NCBI RefSeq assembly: GCF_029784165.1
Contig: NC_073696.1
Coordinates: 171,234,912-171,298,911, forward strand
Origin: Wyeomyia smithii
Lineage: Eukaryota; Arthropoda; Insecta; Diptera; Culicidae
Reading direction: 5' to 3'
Length of the DNA stretch: 64,000 bases
Positions within the stretch are counted from its first letter, which is position 1; each line of letters starts with the position of its first letter. The translations under genes were made by a program, and so were the position numbers. The notes under the pieces were generated by a model. The model had not been told where the DNA came from. It made no database searches and saw nothing but the letters and a program-made list of their open reading frames with translations. This document shows positions 50,701 to 56,808 of this stretch, one piece after another.

Positions 50701-53700
50701 CGACACGATTCACCGCGACGTTATTTTGGTAGTTTTGGTCACTGCTTTATATGGAGACCGTCTTATGAGCAGTGTTCAGAACAGGTTTGTAAATGGTCAC
50801 GGTAGAACGACTTTTCATACTGTCATAAAAATAGAAAACATAACTTCTAATATAGCGAAGAAATATAAAAAGGTTTTTTCGGTTAAGTTGTAGGGCTTTA
50901 AAAATTATAAAACTTTGCAGAAAAAGTTTAATTTCAATGACGTCTGTTTATTGAGATATCATCATCATTCATTCGACGTGAAGACAATGAACACATCTAT
51001 CTCGTTTTCGCTTTCTGTGAATCTATCATAAATTTAGCATTTTTAGGAAATTCCTGGTGCTTCTTTTGCGGCCTAATCCGCAAGTCGGCAGTAACTGGGT
51101 CTGAAAAAAAAAAAAACAATAGACGACGTATTAGATCATTGTTAGAAACTATTTATGAATTTTTTCGCGTGTCACTTGTTAAGTGACTCTTGCACTTCTT
51201 TAGATAAGTGGCCGATTGGAATATTGACGTGAAAAATGATGTTCGCCGAAATTAAATCCGAAATGAAATTTCATGGACAGATTGAATAAACATGTAGAAA
51301 ATTGATACTTTTATCATAATTTTTGGAAATTGAAATAATATCATCGGAAAAAAGCGGGAAATCGAAAATTGATTTTGAGTTTGATGCCCTAAATTCAGTA
51401 GGATCTGCTTTTCTATAGAGCATCTGTATGCAAATTTGTATTTGACTATTTAGAAATTGTTCAGCTATTGAAACCCCAAATCAGCAGTCTCGCAAGTCCG
51501 CGCTTTTGAAATATTTAAACTAATGTGACTTAACAAATTCTTCGTACTTAAGCACTCGTACGTGTAAATTTTGAACTTAATCGGTTCTGTAGTTGTTGAC
51601 GCTAGAGTGAACAGACAGATTTTCAAAAAATGAACAGTAGAGCGGTTTTGAATGTTTAATTTGAGCTACAAAAACAATAAGCTTTTTTCGTCAAAATACG
51701 ATTAGATCAGCTCAACTTTTAAACATTTTTGCTTCCAAAATGTAACTTTTCACATCTAGCTTTGAACATGTAAAGGCTGTACCTAGTAGTAAAATTGTCA
51801 GTTTTCCAATAGAAGCAATAGAATTGCTCTAAGTGGTATACATTTAGTGTTTGGTCCACGTTAAGATAAAAATATTCAAGGAACTTAAAAGTAGAAAATT
51901 TCTGAGTAAATTAACTGAGTTAGGACATATGCACATAAAAGTTTTTTTTCCACTTGTGGCACTCTATCATTGAAAAATTGCCAACACCTCGCTTAAAAAT
52001 CCACAACTAACTCTAAATTTACTAACTTGCTTCGTTTTCACTGTAGAGACTTTCTAGACAGAGTTATGGTCGACTAAAAAATATTTGCATACACATAGTC
52101 ACATCCAACACAGAACTTAAAAGGTTTTTTTTTTTGTTACAGAGTCTCATCAGAGAATAATGACAACGACAAATATATGCAAGAACAAGTTGAAGTAGTA
52201 TTTTCCACCGAAAAGGTCAGCGAAGATGAGAATATTGAAACATCAATGCATGTCGACGTCATCAACATCTCTAGCAGCTCTAGTAGCTCTAATGATAATG
52301 ATGATAACGACGAGAACCAACAAGATGCAGATAATAACAGCGATGATAAGGACGATTGTTTTGATGATACGAATCCTGCTAAAAAGCCATTAGAAGATGA
52401 ATGCAAGAACCTTGATGCAGAAGAAATGATGAACTATGCGGACATGGGAAGTGCTGGTCCAAAAATAGAATCGAATAGAAATACCTCTGATTTCTATTCA
52501 GATACTGTTCCGGATATTATCTTAGACCCGGAGACTAAACAAGAAATCCATACAGGTGGATCGAATGAAGCTCAAGTTTCTACGACAACCTCTGCAAATT
52601 CCAATGTGGATAACCCAGATGAACCGGCAAATGTAGTTCTTCAAATAGAAAATATTCATAACATTTCAAGTGAAATTATTAGACATCATGAAGCCGAAGA
52701 CTTGACTGTTCAACAAGAAGTGGCTTTGCAAATAGAAAATAGAGCACAGACTCCAGAGCCGTCGACAAGCAGGGCTCGGCACATGACTGTGTCTTTGAAT
52801 GAACGAACAGATGCAGGAAATGCCGAAGGTAACATTGTTACACCGTCTAGAGACGAATCATTTAGTCTTAAAAAGGATGATAAATTTTTGGGACAGCCGA
52901 AAAAAGCACATGAGGTTGAAATTCCTGTTATGAACCTTTCCGTAAAACCAGATGAAGCACATGAAGCAAATCGTAAGAATAGCAAAAGTGATGAAAGCGA
53001 TGATGCTGCGGTACTAAATCTTTCTACCGGGCCGATAGTTGGAGTAATGCCAAGTGACGAACAAAAATCTGAAACAGATAATTCCACAGCCATCGATAAT
53101 TACAAAAATGTTTCAACATCAAAAAATACTAACAGAGAGCAATCTGGAATTGAACGTAATGAAAATCAAGGTGCAGAAGCTAGTTCTACTGATATTTCGA
53201 AGGATACTTCCATGTTATGGAATGATACTAATCATAAAACAAAGACTTCAAGATCAAGAAGAATTTCAACTGACAGTGTGCCAGCATCTTCTTCCACCCC
53301 GAGAAGAAATATTAGAACCCGAAGAATGTCTGCGATTGAGGAAATAGAGAAATATGAAACTACACCATCGAAACGAAGAACCCGAGCTTCTTCAATTGCG
53401 GCAGAAATCATGTCACCGAATACTCCTCTAGGCTGCGACAGGAAACATTCTTCAATGACAAATATTGCAACTCCTGAAAACGAAATTCTAACTCCTAGGA
53501 GATCACTAAGAGCTACATCACTTGCAAAAGAATTTTTAACTACTACAACTCCCATAGCAAAAAAGCGGTGTTCATCTGAAACTAAAACTGAAACGATAGC
53601 AAAAGAAAACATCAATTCGTTGAAAAAAACAGATAGTAGTTCGATAGATGAGCTTGGATCAGAAAAGTCTTTCACCAGCTCTATTAGTCGGCGCAGAGGT

Positions 53701-54193
53701 CGAAGATATTCTGCCATGATTGGTAAACAAACAACGGAATCAACAATCTCTCTACCAGTTACTGAACCATCTCCATCGAAACCGTCTGTTTCCTCAAATA
53801 CAGTTGATGAGGAATCATTTGTCGAGTATTCTACAAATCGCCGCCTAACGCGGCATCAATCAGCAATTATCGAAAAATCATTACATATGGCACGTAAAAT
53901 GTCCGCAATACCTGAAGTTATAAACGATGCGATATTCCATGAAGATCATGAAAGTGAAGCCGAATCAGCTGTGTCGAACATCAGTAATACTTCGAAGCGT
54001 TCTACGCGGTCCAAATTAAGTCAGCAGTCTCGATCAAAATCACAGACTGGTAGTAATAATCGGCCAAAAGCGGTGTATTCCTCTAGATCATCGGTATCCA
54101 AACGAGATAGTAGCGACGCAGAAAGTTACGATACTGATCAAAGTGCGAGTCCTTCTAAAAAATCGATATTGGAAACCATTTCCGAAGAAGGTG
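20603..54193 (+). CDS. Elys: ELYS (AHCTF1-like) nucleoporin, nine-exon model, 3' end beyond window
   Basis: ELYS binds chromatin through its basic tail and seeds nuclear pore assembly by recruiting the Nup107-160 complex after mitosis (family knowledge). Joined exons: 20603-20711, 20764-20884, 20942-21240, 22945-23751, 23804-24331, 24384-24849, 28092-28203, 28263-30214, 52143-54193. Every junction has GT/AG ends and keeps phase, giving about 2148 codons with no stop; human ELYS is about 2270 residues. Residues ~30-500 look like the beta-propeller, ~500-1010 the alpha-helical ELYS domain (GLLPEGNIDG, QAFWFLDHGN, FPHWQQEFLVTALL), and the rest a disordered tail with YTPHGILKST, the counterpart of the vertebrate FTPQSILRST motif. 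The start is the first ATG of an open exon at 20603; the 5' UTR is not defined. The last donor (GTAAGT at 54194) leaves at least one further exon outside the model. The family call is strong. Least certain are the exon 1 start and the exon 4 acceptor. Confidence 0.92.
20764..20884 (+). CDS. Elys: ELYS exon 2
   Basis: It begins after the acceptor TTATTTCAG and ends at the donor GTAGAA (20885). It encodes WRAKGSVLDVICTLTGDRKM, matching the conserved 'GP-LEVV---TGER' strand of the ELYS propeller. The intron that follows is only about 57 bp. Confidence 0.85.
20942..21240 (+). CDS. Elys: ELYS exon 3
   Basis: The acceptor is TTGTTGTAG and the donor GTAAGT at 21241. It encodes propeller blades ending VSGKIILVDTCL, the counterpart of VGQILLVDLCL in vertebrate ELYS. 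The following intron (about 1.7 kb) is enlarged by a TIR transposon. Confidence 0.92.
21531..22802. mobile_element. TIR element in ELYS intron 3, TA target
   Basis: Ends CCGTAAAACGGGGCGAATAG / CTATTCGCCCCGTTTTACGG lie inside GGTACC palindromes, so a TA duplication (Tc1/mariner-pogo style) is the simplest reading. The motif GGGGCGAATAGAAAC recurs inside near 21918 and in complement near 22595. A frame at 22146-22427 reads MINQMLPLDFNPVNNH.. and may be the decayed C-terminus of a transposase, but I do not recognise it. Confidence 0.8.
22945..23751 (+). CDS. Elys: ELYS exon 4
   Basis: The acceptor ACTTTTTAG at 22944 restores phase (A|TG). The alternative AG at 22955 would put a stop straight after the junction. 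It encodes the second half of the propeller (FAAGYADGRIVLYDL, WAFHASKDGAFAVMHTL, FDLNQWYKAEMP) and ends RPEEHFYPNSLSF before the donor GTAAGG. Confidence 0.9.
23804..24331 (+). CDS. Elys: ELYS exon 5
   Basis: The acceptor is ACTTTTAAG. The join G|AC gives DIITLHCDSC in frame. It encodes the end of the propeller and the first helices of the ELYS domain (TDWMWNRAKVLKDL, then IPLFDLSGRRID). The donor is GTAAAA at 24332. Confidence 0.92.
24384..24849 (+). CDS. Elys: ELYS exon 6
   Basis: The second possible acceptor (TTTTTTTTAG at 24383) keeps the frame and yields QWLLNVGLLPEGNIDGIN, the family motif. Later parts (VWIENSASGVYPPNSMQNML) match the ELYS alpha-helical region. The donor GTAAGT at 24850 is followed at once by an (AC)n tract and a transposon. 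Confidence 0.93.
24857..24890. repeat. (AC)n microsatellite at the start of ELYS intron 6
   Basis: Alternating CA repeats with a short interruption (AAAGCG), beginning seven bases after the exon 6 splice donor and abutting a MULE-like element. Confidence 0.9.
24889..25856. mobile_element. MULE-like element copy 1 with AAGGCTGAAA end repeats (truncated)
   Basis: The right end (about 25715-25856) has at least seven TTTCAGCCTTT words and finishes GTTACTAACCC. The left end begins inside the repeat words right after the (AC)n tract, without the terminal GGGTTAGTAAC. The interior has a GC-rich block (25130-25430) related to copy 2 at 55295-56010, which lies in the opposite orientation. The short frame over that block is not a known protein. 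Confidence 0.78.
26225..27942 (-). mobile_element. 5'-truncated L2/CR1-type LINE in ELYS intron 6
   Basis: Minus-strand RT: LNFSKAFDSISHNLLCTKL (motif A), NGVPQGSILGPLLFSMLIND (motif B) and CQFHLYADDFQLYISGS (catalytic YADD) in a frame at 26897-27709. The C-terminal domain follows in another frame (26241-26741: LARSLIVPLFDYGNVVYANV, RHRSVWLWNRLPDVCK). Frames break near 27613-27709 and near 26741-26900. The endonuclease half is absent. Downstream of the element 3' end is a (TTTA)n-like tract (26125-26150). LYADD with 'DYRPISILP' fits the L2/CR1 group; exact clade uncertain. Confidence 0.85.
28092..28203 (+). CDS. Elys: ELYS exon 7
   Basis: Short exon with acceptor TTGTATTTCAG and donor GTGAGT. 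It encodes FKLSSAIIKRTQAFWFLDHG, the counterpart of the vertebrate 'QGFWLIDHND' motif. It is phase-correct with both neighbours. Confidence 0.92.
28263..30214 (+). CDS. Elys: ELYS exon 8
   Basis: The 1952-bp exon follows acceptor TACTTTTTCAG and ends at donor GTAAGT (30215). It opens with the end of the ELYS domain (FPHWQQEFLVTALLRHDAPH) and moves into the disordered tail near 28980. It contains KRKHDEDNLP and KRRKIDMD (possible nuclear localisation signals) and the conserved YTPHGILKST at about 29370. The end is acidic and rich in Ser and Asp. Confidence 0.95.
30236..30384. mobile_element. 149-bp MITE 21 bp after the ELYS exon 8 donor
   Basis: Ends GGGGCTTTTTACGGGTGTCA / TGACTCCCATAATAAGCCCC, with TCACGGTGAG words inside that pair as hairpins. 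A 3-bp duplication ATT flanks it (30233-30235 and 30385-30387). Confidence 0.8.
30765..30930 (-). repeat. Stray unit of the 1000-2170 tandem-repeat family
   Basis: The complement reads ATGGCGACATCCGATTTCTG and GGCCGAATACCACCACCAAT, clearly the same monomer family as at 1.0-2.2 kb, in reverse. Non-coding. Confidence 0.75.
30952..31829. repeat. 33-bp perfect inverted repeats about 850 bp apart
   Basis: ACCATGGTTACTCTAGAGCA.. at 30952 is matched by its complement at 31797-31829 (..TGCTCTAGAGTAACCATGGT). Next to the right arm is AAGCTCAAGCTCAAGCTC, a GAGCTTGAGCTT-type end also seen near 2737. The two arms could be the ends of one TIR element or two opposed copies of one short repeat. Confidence 0.65.
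32746..35178. mobile_element. 2.4-kb hAT element inside the gypsy 3' LTR
   Basis: Exact 8-bp duplication CCTGAACG (32738-32745 and 35179-35186). Ends CAGGGTTGCCACATTTATAT / ATATGTGGCATCCCTG are classical hAT ends. Multiple ATATCTGTAT/ATACAGA words lie near both ends. No transposase frame is recognised in it. Confidence 0.93.
33254..34157. mobile_element. Candidate TIR element inside the hAT
   Basis: GGGGTGAGATTGTGCCA at 33254 and its complement ending at 34157. The same motif forms a tight hairpin near 33945-33984, so boundaries are uncertain. The frame at 33092-33358 (MSQENQPDQEITRTYC..) crosses the left end and is not recognised. Confidence 0.5.
35685..38586 (-). pseudogene. gypsy pol pseudogene (protease, RT, RNase H, integrase)
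   Basis: Frame 37528-38586: protease-like CEVDTSANTSLVG (DTS where DTG is usual), then RT fingers (NKLKAELESLEKDGIIVKET, VRICLDPVVLNKALKRPN, AKIFSTVDAKKGFWQV). A shift near 37530-37570 leads into 36836-37570 (PFGIAPAPEIFQ, catalytic CIADDLLVYG, RNase H). Integrase (36122-36640) has HNGIETTLKLARANLFWPGM, CNICAKY and VTDNGTNFSNQ, but the first catalytic Asp block reads SMNVFF, i.e. Asp to Asn. The C-terminus is at 35685-36064. Inactive. Confidence 0.9.
38587..38680 (-). pseudogene. gypsy gag zinc-knuckle fragment
   Basis: Read on the minus strand just upstream of pol: CKFCGDYHEFTKGTC followed by CHRCKKKNHFEKMC, two C2HC zinc knuckles. The gag frame is cut here by RTE copy C; TTGCACCT (38681-38688) is its target duplication. 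Confidence 0.88.
38722..40815 (-). pseudogene. RTE copy C linker, reverse transcriptase and C-terminal domain
   Basis: A 697-codon open frame: FRAAYDSVKRNELW, LKQGDALSNLLFNIALEGAV, LGFADDIDIIGINRKA (FADD), then the C-terminal region with GHVARMPDERAAKTIFSREP and RGRPRTRWMCAVEEDARS, ending LIRSALDR. The RT looks intact. It is out of frame with the endonuclease because of a small deletion near 40812-40820, where copies A and B read VAAEYAREL. Confidence 0.93.
40664..41838 (-). pseudogene. RTE copy C endonuclease region, broken
   Basis: N-terminus at 41545-41838 (start ATG 41838; KLGTWNVRSLNEPARAGLLA) ends at VEIAAI-stop: CAG to TAG against copy A (AAIQEVRW). The middle continues to 41236, where another shift falls near 41222 ('GTCGTTTTTGGGC' lacks a base). 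The frame at 40664-41236 has VKVVIGDANAQVGREEFF and DSDHYLVVCKIRA. At least three disabling lesions. Confidence 0.9.
42106..42729 (-). pseudogene. gypsy gag middle fragment
   Basis: It lies between RTE copy C and the inserted gypsy-type element. The minus-strand frame at 42460-42711 reads GDMTANFDFFKRNWRNYASA and LLSVIGEEARKRFFNFELT, typical Ty3/gypsy gag, then shifts to a second frame (42055-42252: ADITLDKAVDLCRAEEIAS). Confidence 0.83.
42730..43458 (-). repeat. 3' LTR of the young gypsy-superfamily element
   Basis: Starts ATAAGTTAAATCACTTTGAC and ends GGATATACCATA on the + strand. Same length class and near-identical to 49831-50554. Confidence 0.93.
43742..47380 (-). pseudogene. pol of the young gypsy-superfamily element (one frame, three ochre stops)
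   Basis: Single reading frame of about 1213 codons. Protease: CNLIIDTGADISLF. RT: LSTLDLMSGFHQIPVDNESR (motif A) and LAFIYIDDIVIIG (catalytic YIDD). RNase H: ILTTDASDVGCGAVLSQQTQ, then FTVRTDHRPLVYLF. Integrase: GGHVGQHRLYLQIREVYKWN, CELCKRNKL, ISIDTVGPLPKS (catalytic Asp), LRSDQGTEYNNE. Stops, all TAA, fall at 45680, 45464 and 44303, with no frameshift. The Glu part of the integrase lies just past the last stop and is followed by 43742-44173. Confidence 0.92.
47413..48939 (-). CDS. gag of the young gypsy-superfamily element (intact, 508 codons)
   Basis: Structural protein forming element particles. The N-terminal part is predicted helical (MERLKEIEAFINREYLNLYK); the middle holds the gag core (SGKARNLFAIIPDDYDGITQ, LNNLKLKSPSDLQNFTKQVD). 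The last third is very rich in Asn, Arg and Gln (FNRFNRGFNQNYNQNRQFNP) and probably binds RNA in place of a zinc knuckle. It ends just upstream of pol, which is offset by 33 bases and in a different frame. The frame is uninterrupted. Confidence 0.88.
   Translation of the reverse strand: MERLKEIEAFINREYLNLYKNKTRGRTLSGIQTKTIQLQELFTEYKILLQSLRYRIRTENWNEEVEVYTKLKETYNKCINILDNTPVTQRGYDSEPEVTNKKLLLKPDINDSLSRANSDNKLATPSTTNSFSRTNSDIHLIKRKFKLKILAKLIIWCKRAHTAVSMALNIKTAAELATLIPAYDGNSGGVKSFVDAVNVVKTIVPAENKAAAIQVILTKLSGKARNLFAIIPDDYDGITQALISNCSEKSTSDSAKSNLNNLKLKSPSDLQNFTKQVDSLAEKLTETYITEKIPSEVAKKMSQKAAIQTLVANASNSETKIMLKVGKFTNLQKAINIMVENENVTTSTSNAVVLNATSNRNRYQNNNVNRIPQRNNNQRTNFNNRYQPRFPLNNYRNHSNHNNQYNQQQNNRNFNRFNRGFNQNYNQNRQFNPNRNFEAARMFFARQQNIPQLPSNIPTQHHERLVNPCYAQVATGSNQPNSQQNANNQQLAIPQNGFSNPNYFFGQQ
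49831..50554 (-). repeat. 5' LTR of the young gypsy-superfamily element
   Basis: Near-identical to the other LTR. Short frames inside (e.g. 50284-50520) are duplicated in both LTRs and are not genes. Confidence 0.93.
50555..50755 (-). pseudogene. gypsy gag N-terminus and leader
   Basis: The minus-strand start at 50637 reads MFLEHQSNIFTQLMQSMAAL followed by Gln-rich residues, the outer piece of the gag cut by the 42730-50554 insertion. The region upstream of the ATG is the presumed leader. The 5' LTR expected next to it is not present, so the right boundary is approximate. Confidence 0.72.
50756..52142. other. Unremarkable AT-rich intron DNA
   Basis: No gene, LTR or convincing inverted repeat seen. 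It ends in the polypyrimidine tract and acceptor of ELYS exon 9. Confidence 0.6.
52143..54193 (+). CDS. Elys: ELYS exon 9
   Basis: It lies 21.9 kb downstream of exon 8 yet is exactly in phase (GA|A). The first half is acidic with Ser and Asp runs. The second half carries at least five basic-Ser units such as TPRRNIRTRRMSA, PSKRRTRASSIA, TPRRSLRATSLA and SRRRGRRYSAM, the last being AT-hook-like (RGR core) though lacking GRP. A chromatin-binding tail is expected for ELYS. It is low-complexity, so assignment rests on phase, strand and composition rather than sequence identity. The donor GTAAGT follows at 54194. Confidence 0.83.
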
Positions 54194-54529
54194 GTAAGTT
54201 ATTTCCTTTGTAAATAATAAAGTAAATATAAAATTTAGGTCAACAAGTTCCGTAAAAGCTATAGGAATCATCAGATCGAAACGAACGAGTACAGCAAAAA
54301 ACCTCTTTCGGTTTTTTTATCAAAAAATCACTTTCGGTTCTCTCCATCAAAAATAAGATGTTGGGCCGTAAAGTTTTTATAACATGATTATAATTCCACA
54401 AAAAATGTACCAATAATAATATTTTTGCCTTTCTCCTGGAAAGGTATAGCAATCACTGCAAAAACTAAAGGTATAAAAGTGCTCAAAAGGGCCGAATGCC
54501 GTATATCACTCGACTCAGTTCGACGAGCT

Positions 54530-55110
54530 GAGCATTTTCTGTATGTGTGTGTAACGCTTTTACAAACTCACTCGATTTTCAGAGATGGCTGGACCGATTT
54601 TCATGAAATTATTTGCAAATGAAAGGTCTAGTTGCCCCATAAGACCCTATCGAATTTTATTGTAATCGGATTTTTAGTTTAGAGGTTATGTTTAAAAATG
54701 TGAAAATCACGAAACATAATTATCTCAGAAACTACTCAACTGATTTTAACAAAATTGATTTTAAATGAACGGGCTACCTAAAAAACCCTTACCTTTTGAA
54801 TTTCATAGAGATTAGAGGTGTGGTTCGAAAGTTATTTACAGAAACGTGTTCTGGAAAGCGTTTTATCCCACTCATGTTTCTCAGAGATGGCTGGACCGAT
54901 TTCCACAAAATCAGTGTCGTATGGATGGTCTAGTTGCCCCATAAGACCCTATTGATTTTTTTTTGCAATCTGACTTTCACTTTTCCTGTTATGTTTAAAA
55001 ATGTGAAATCCAGCTTTATAAAGAAACATATTCGGAAGACTACTTAAACTTACTAACTTTTCTCAGAGATAGCTAAACTGATTTTCACAAAATTAGTGTC
55101 ATATGAAAGC
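54530..55110. repeat. Diverged repeats of a CAGAGATGGCTGGACCGATT unit
   Basis: The phrase TTTCAGAGATGGCTGGACCG, followed by GATTTTCA-AAA-T and then GTCTAGTTGCCCCATAAGAC, occurs near 54580, near 54880 and partly near 55065. Spacing is about 300 then 190 bp. A dispersed, decayed repeat family; the short frames over it are not genes. Confidence 0.75.
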
Positions 55111-55294
55111 AGGGGCGGATTAACGCGTAGGCGAAGCAGGCGGTCGCCTGCTCGTCAATCATCGAGGGGCGGCAAACAGACAGCTAATGCGTGTGCTTAT
55201 TTTTTAAGCGACGAGGAAATTTTTTCTCTCTCTAGCAGGATTTCCATTCACGTGCGACGCGACTATCCACATTTTCATGTACTAACACTCCACA

Positions 55295-56010
55295 GGGTTA
55301 GTAACGAAAGGCTGAAACTCAAAAGGCTGAAACCCGAAAGGCTGAAACTCGAAAGGCTGAAAAGTATGTTTCATAACGAAAGGCTGAATGCACAAAAGGC
55401 TGAAACCACAAAAGGCTGAATGGACGAAAGGCTGAAACATGAAAGGCTGAAACTTTTGTAACTTGAATCATAATCGTTGAAAAATTCGGAGACATGGATA
55501 ACAAACCTTTATAAAGTGACAGAGTTCAATGTTTGAGTATTAATTGGTTTGTGCAATGGAAAATTAATTTTCGGCAACATTTGAATCTATACACACTTGA
55601 CTCTTGTACACGTTTCCTAGATGATTCAGGGCGAGACGGCCGAAGGCCGCGAGTGTGCGCCGGCGACCCGCCGTCGGAAGCGCCGGCCACTGCGGGGGGC
55701 AGCCCCTCCGCAGAAATCACCTCTGTATAGGTTCGTTCGTTTTCCTAGGTCTACTGACTCGTAGGGGTGATCCCCTAGTTTAGTCCGAACGAGCGATAGC
55801 GAGTAAGGACAGCATACATCTCAGACAATCGAGTCGGCCGTAGGCCGCGAGTGTTTTTTTAGAAATGAACTTTGTGAATTTCAGCCTTATGATTTTCAGC
55901 TTTTCTTGATTCAGCCTTTCGTGTTTTCAGCCTTATGTAGTTTTCAGCCTTTCGTGATTTCAGCCTTTCGTGTTTCAGCCTTTTGAGTTTCAGCCTTTCG
56001 TAGTAAACCC
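55295..56010. mobile_element. 716-bp MULE-like element copy 2, 9-bp target duplication
   Basis: Flanked by CACTCCACA at 55286-55294 and 56011-56019. Ends GGGTTAGTAACGAAAGGCTG and the complement of GGGTTTACTACGAAAGGCTG. About nine AAAGGCTGAAA words on the left and seven or eight complements on the right form subterminal arrays. The centre (55628-55730) is very GC-rich. A 9-bp duplication and GGGTT ends suit Mutator-like elements; non-autonomous. Confidence 0.83.
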
Positions 56011-56239
56011 CACTCCACATACCACAGTCTTCTTGCAAAATTTCAGCTCAGTCGGACTTCGAAAAGTGGTGCCTCGAAGCGGTCAAAGTTTCACTTTTTC
56101 GGCCGATAGAAAGTGCACTGGTGGTTCGTAAAATGTTCGATATTGAAAAAAATGGTCTTAGAAATGCATGAAACGTCGAGATCTGTCATAATCTCTTAAA
56201 CTAATTATCTTAAACTTTTTTTGTAAAAATCAATTTTTG

Positions 56240-56566
56240 TAAAAATCAATCCGTTCCATGCAGCAACCGTTCTCTCAATCTTGTTGTTAGCGATGGTGCC
56301 AAGTCATGTTTTGATGCAGTAGACTTTTTCAGTGTCGTGCAAGAAATTTTCAACTTCTTTTCTGCTTGAACTCATCGTTCAAAAAACACATTACTTCTCT
56401 AACGGTAAAGCCTCTGAGTGGAACGCGTTGGGAAAGTCGAATTGATGCTGTCACTCCCTTGAGGTTTAATATAGGAGAAATTTATTATGTCCTATATGAA
56501 GCAATCGAGGATCTGAAGCAAGATGCGGTTGCAAGAAATACTGCAAAAAGCCTCAGATCGACTTGA
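56240..56566 (+). pseudogene. hAT transposase fragment (ZMYM1-like)
   Basis: Two frames: the first reads NRSLNLVVSDGAKSCFDAVD and FFSVVQEIFNFFSA-stop; the second (56366-56566) reads LTVKPLSGTRWESRIDAVTP and EIYYVLYEAIEDL. Together they match the conserved 'SLNLVV..TRWESRIDAV' part of hAT transposases annotated as zinc finger MYM-type 1-like proteins. The catalytic parts are missing. Confidence 0.78.
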
Positions 56567-56808
56567 ACTGTCCTACAGTACGGTCGCATTTTACCAATAG
56601 CTCGAGGCTTAGTCTTAGACTAGCGAGAGATATTGAAATTTTGCTTTTCGCTTTCAACGGGCAATCTTTTTAAAAGACTACCTGTTGAAACGCAAAGTAA
56701 TAAATTTGTTTTTTTTAACGTTAACGAATGTTTAGTGAGTAAATTTGGTTTGAGATATTTCTACTTTAATTCTATAGTGAAGTGAAAGTGTAGTGAAGTT
56801 TTCCAGTT

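Larger units (their letters stand above)
32665..50755 (-). mobile_element. Ty3/gypsy element hosting three insertions in ELYS intron 8
   Basis: Minus orientation. The 3' LTR (TG..CA, about 202 bp without the hAT) spans 32665-35307, next to a polypurine tract (complement of CATCCTCCCTGTTCTTC). pol is at 35685-38586, zinc-knuckle gag follows, then gag fragments at 42106-42729 and 50555-50637. A matching 5' LTR is not found near 50.7 kb, so the 5' end is probably deleted. Insertions: hAT (32746-35178), RTE copy C (38689-42097) and a second gypsy-type element (42730-50554). Confidence 0.88.
30215..52142 (+). other. ELYS intron 8, about 21.9 kb, filled by nested transposons
   Basis: From donor GTAAGT after exon 8 to acceptor TTTTTTTTGTTACAG before exon 9. 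It contains a 149-bp MITE, several repeats, a gypsy element with three large insertions, and about 1.4 kb of plain AT-rich DNA (50.76-52.14 kb) in which I see no gene. Confidence 0.9.
55112..56590 (+). mobile_element. Decayed hAT element (ZMYM1-type transposase), split by a MULE
   Basis: A typical hAT end, CAGGGGCGGATTAACGCG, lies at 55112. About 1.1 kb later (excluding the MULE) transposase-like sequence appears on the same strand. The right end is not seen and may have been removed before or by the Juan-like insertion. Confidence 0.65.

Noticed and set aside
55295..56010. CRISPR-like array of short repeated words (AAAGGCTGAAA)
   Set aside because: The words are about 11 bp, irregularly spaced, and inverted at the other end of the element. 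This is a transposon subterminal array in eukaryotic DNA.
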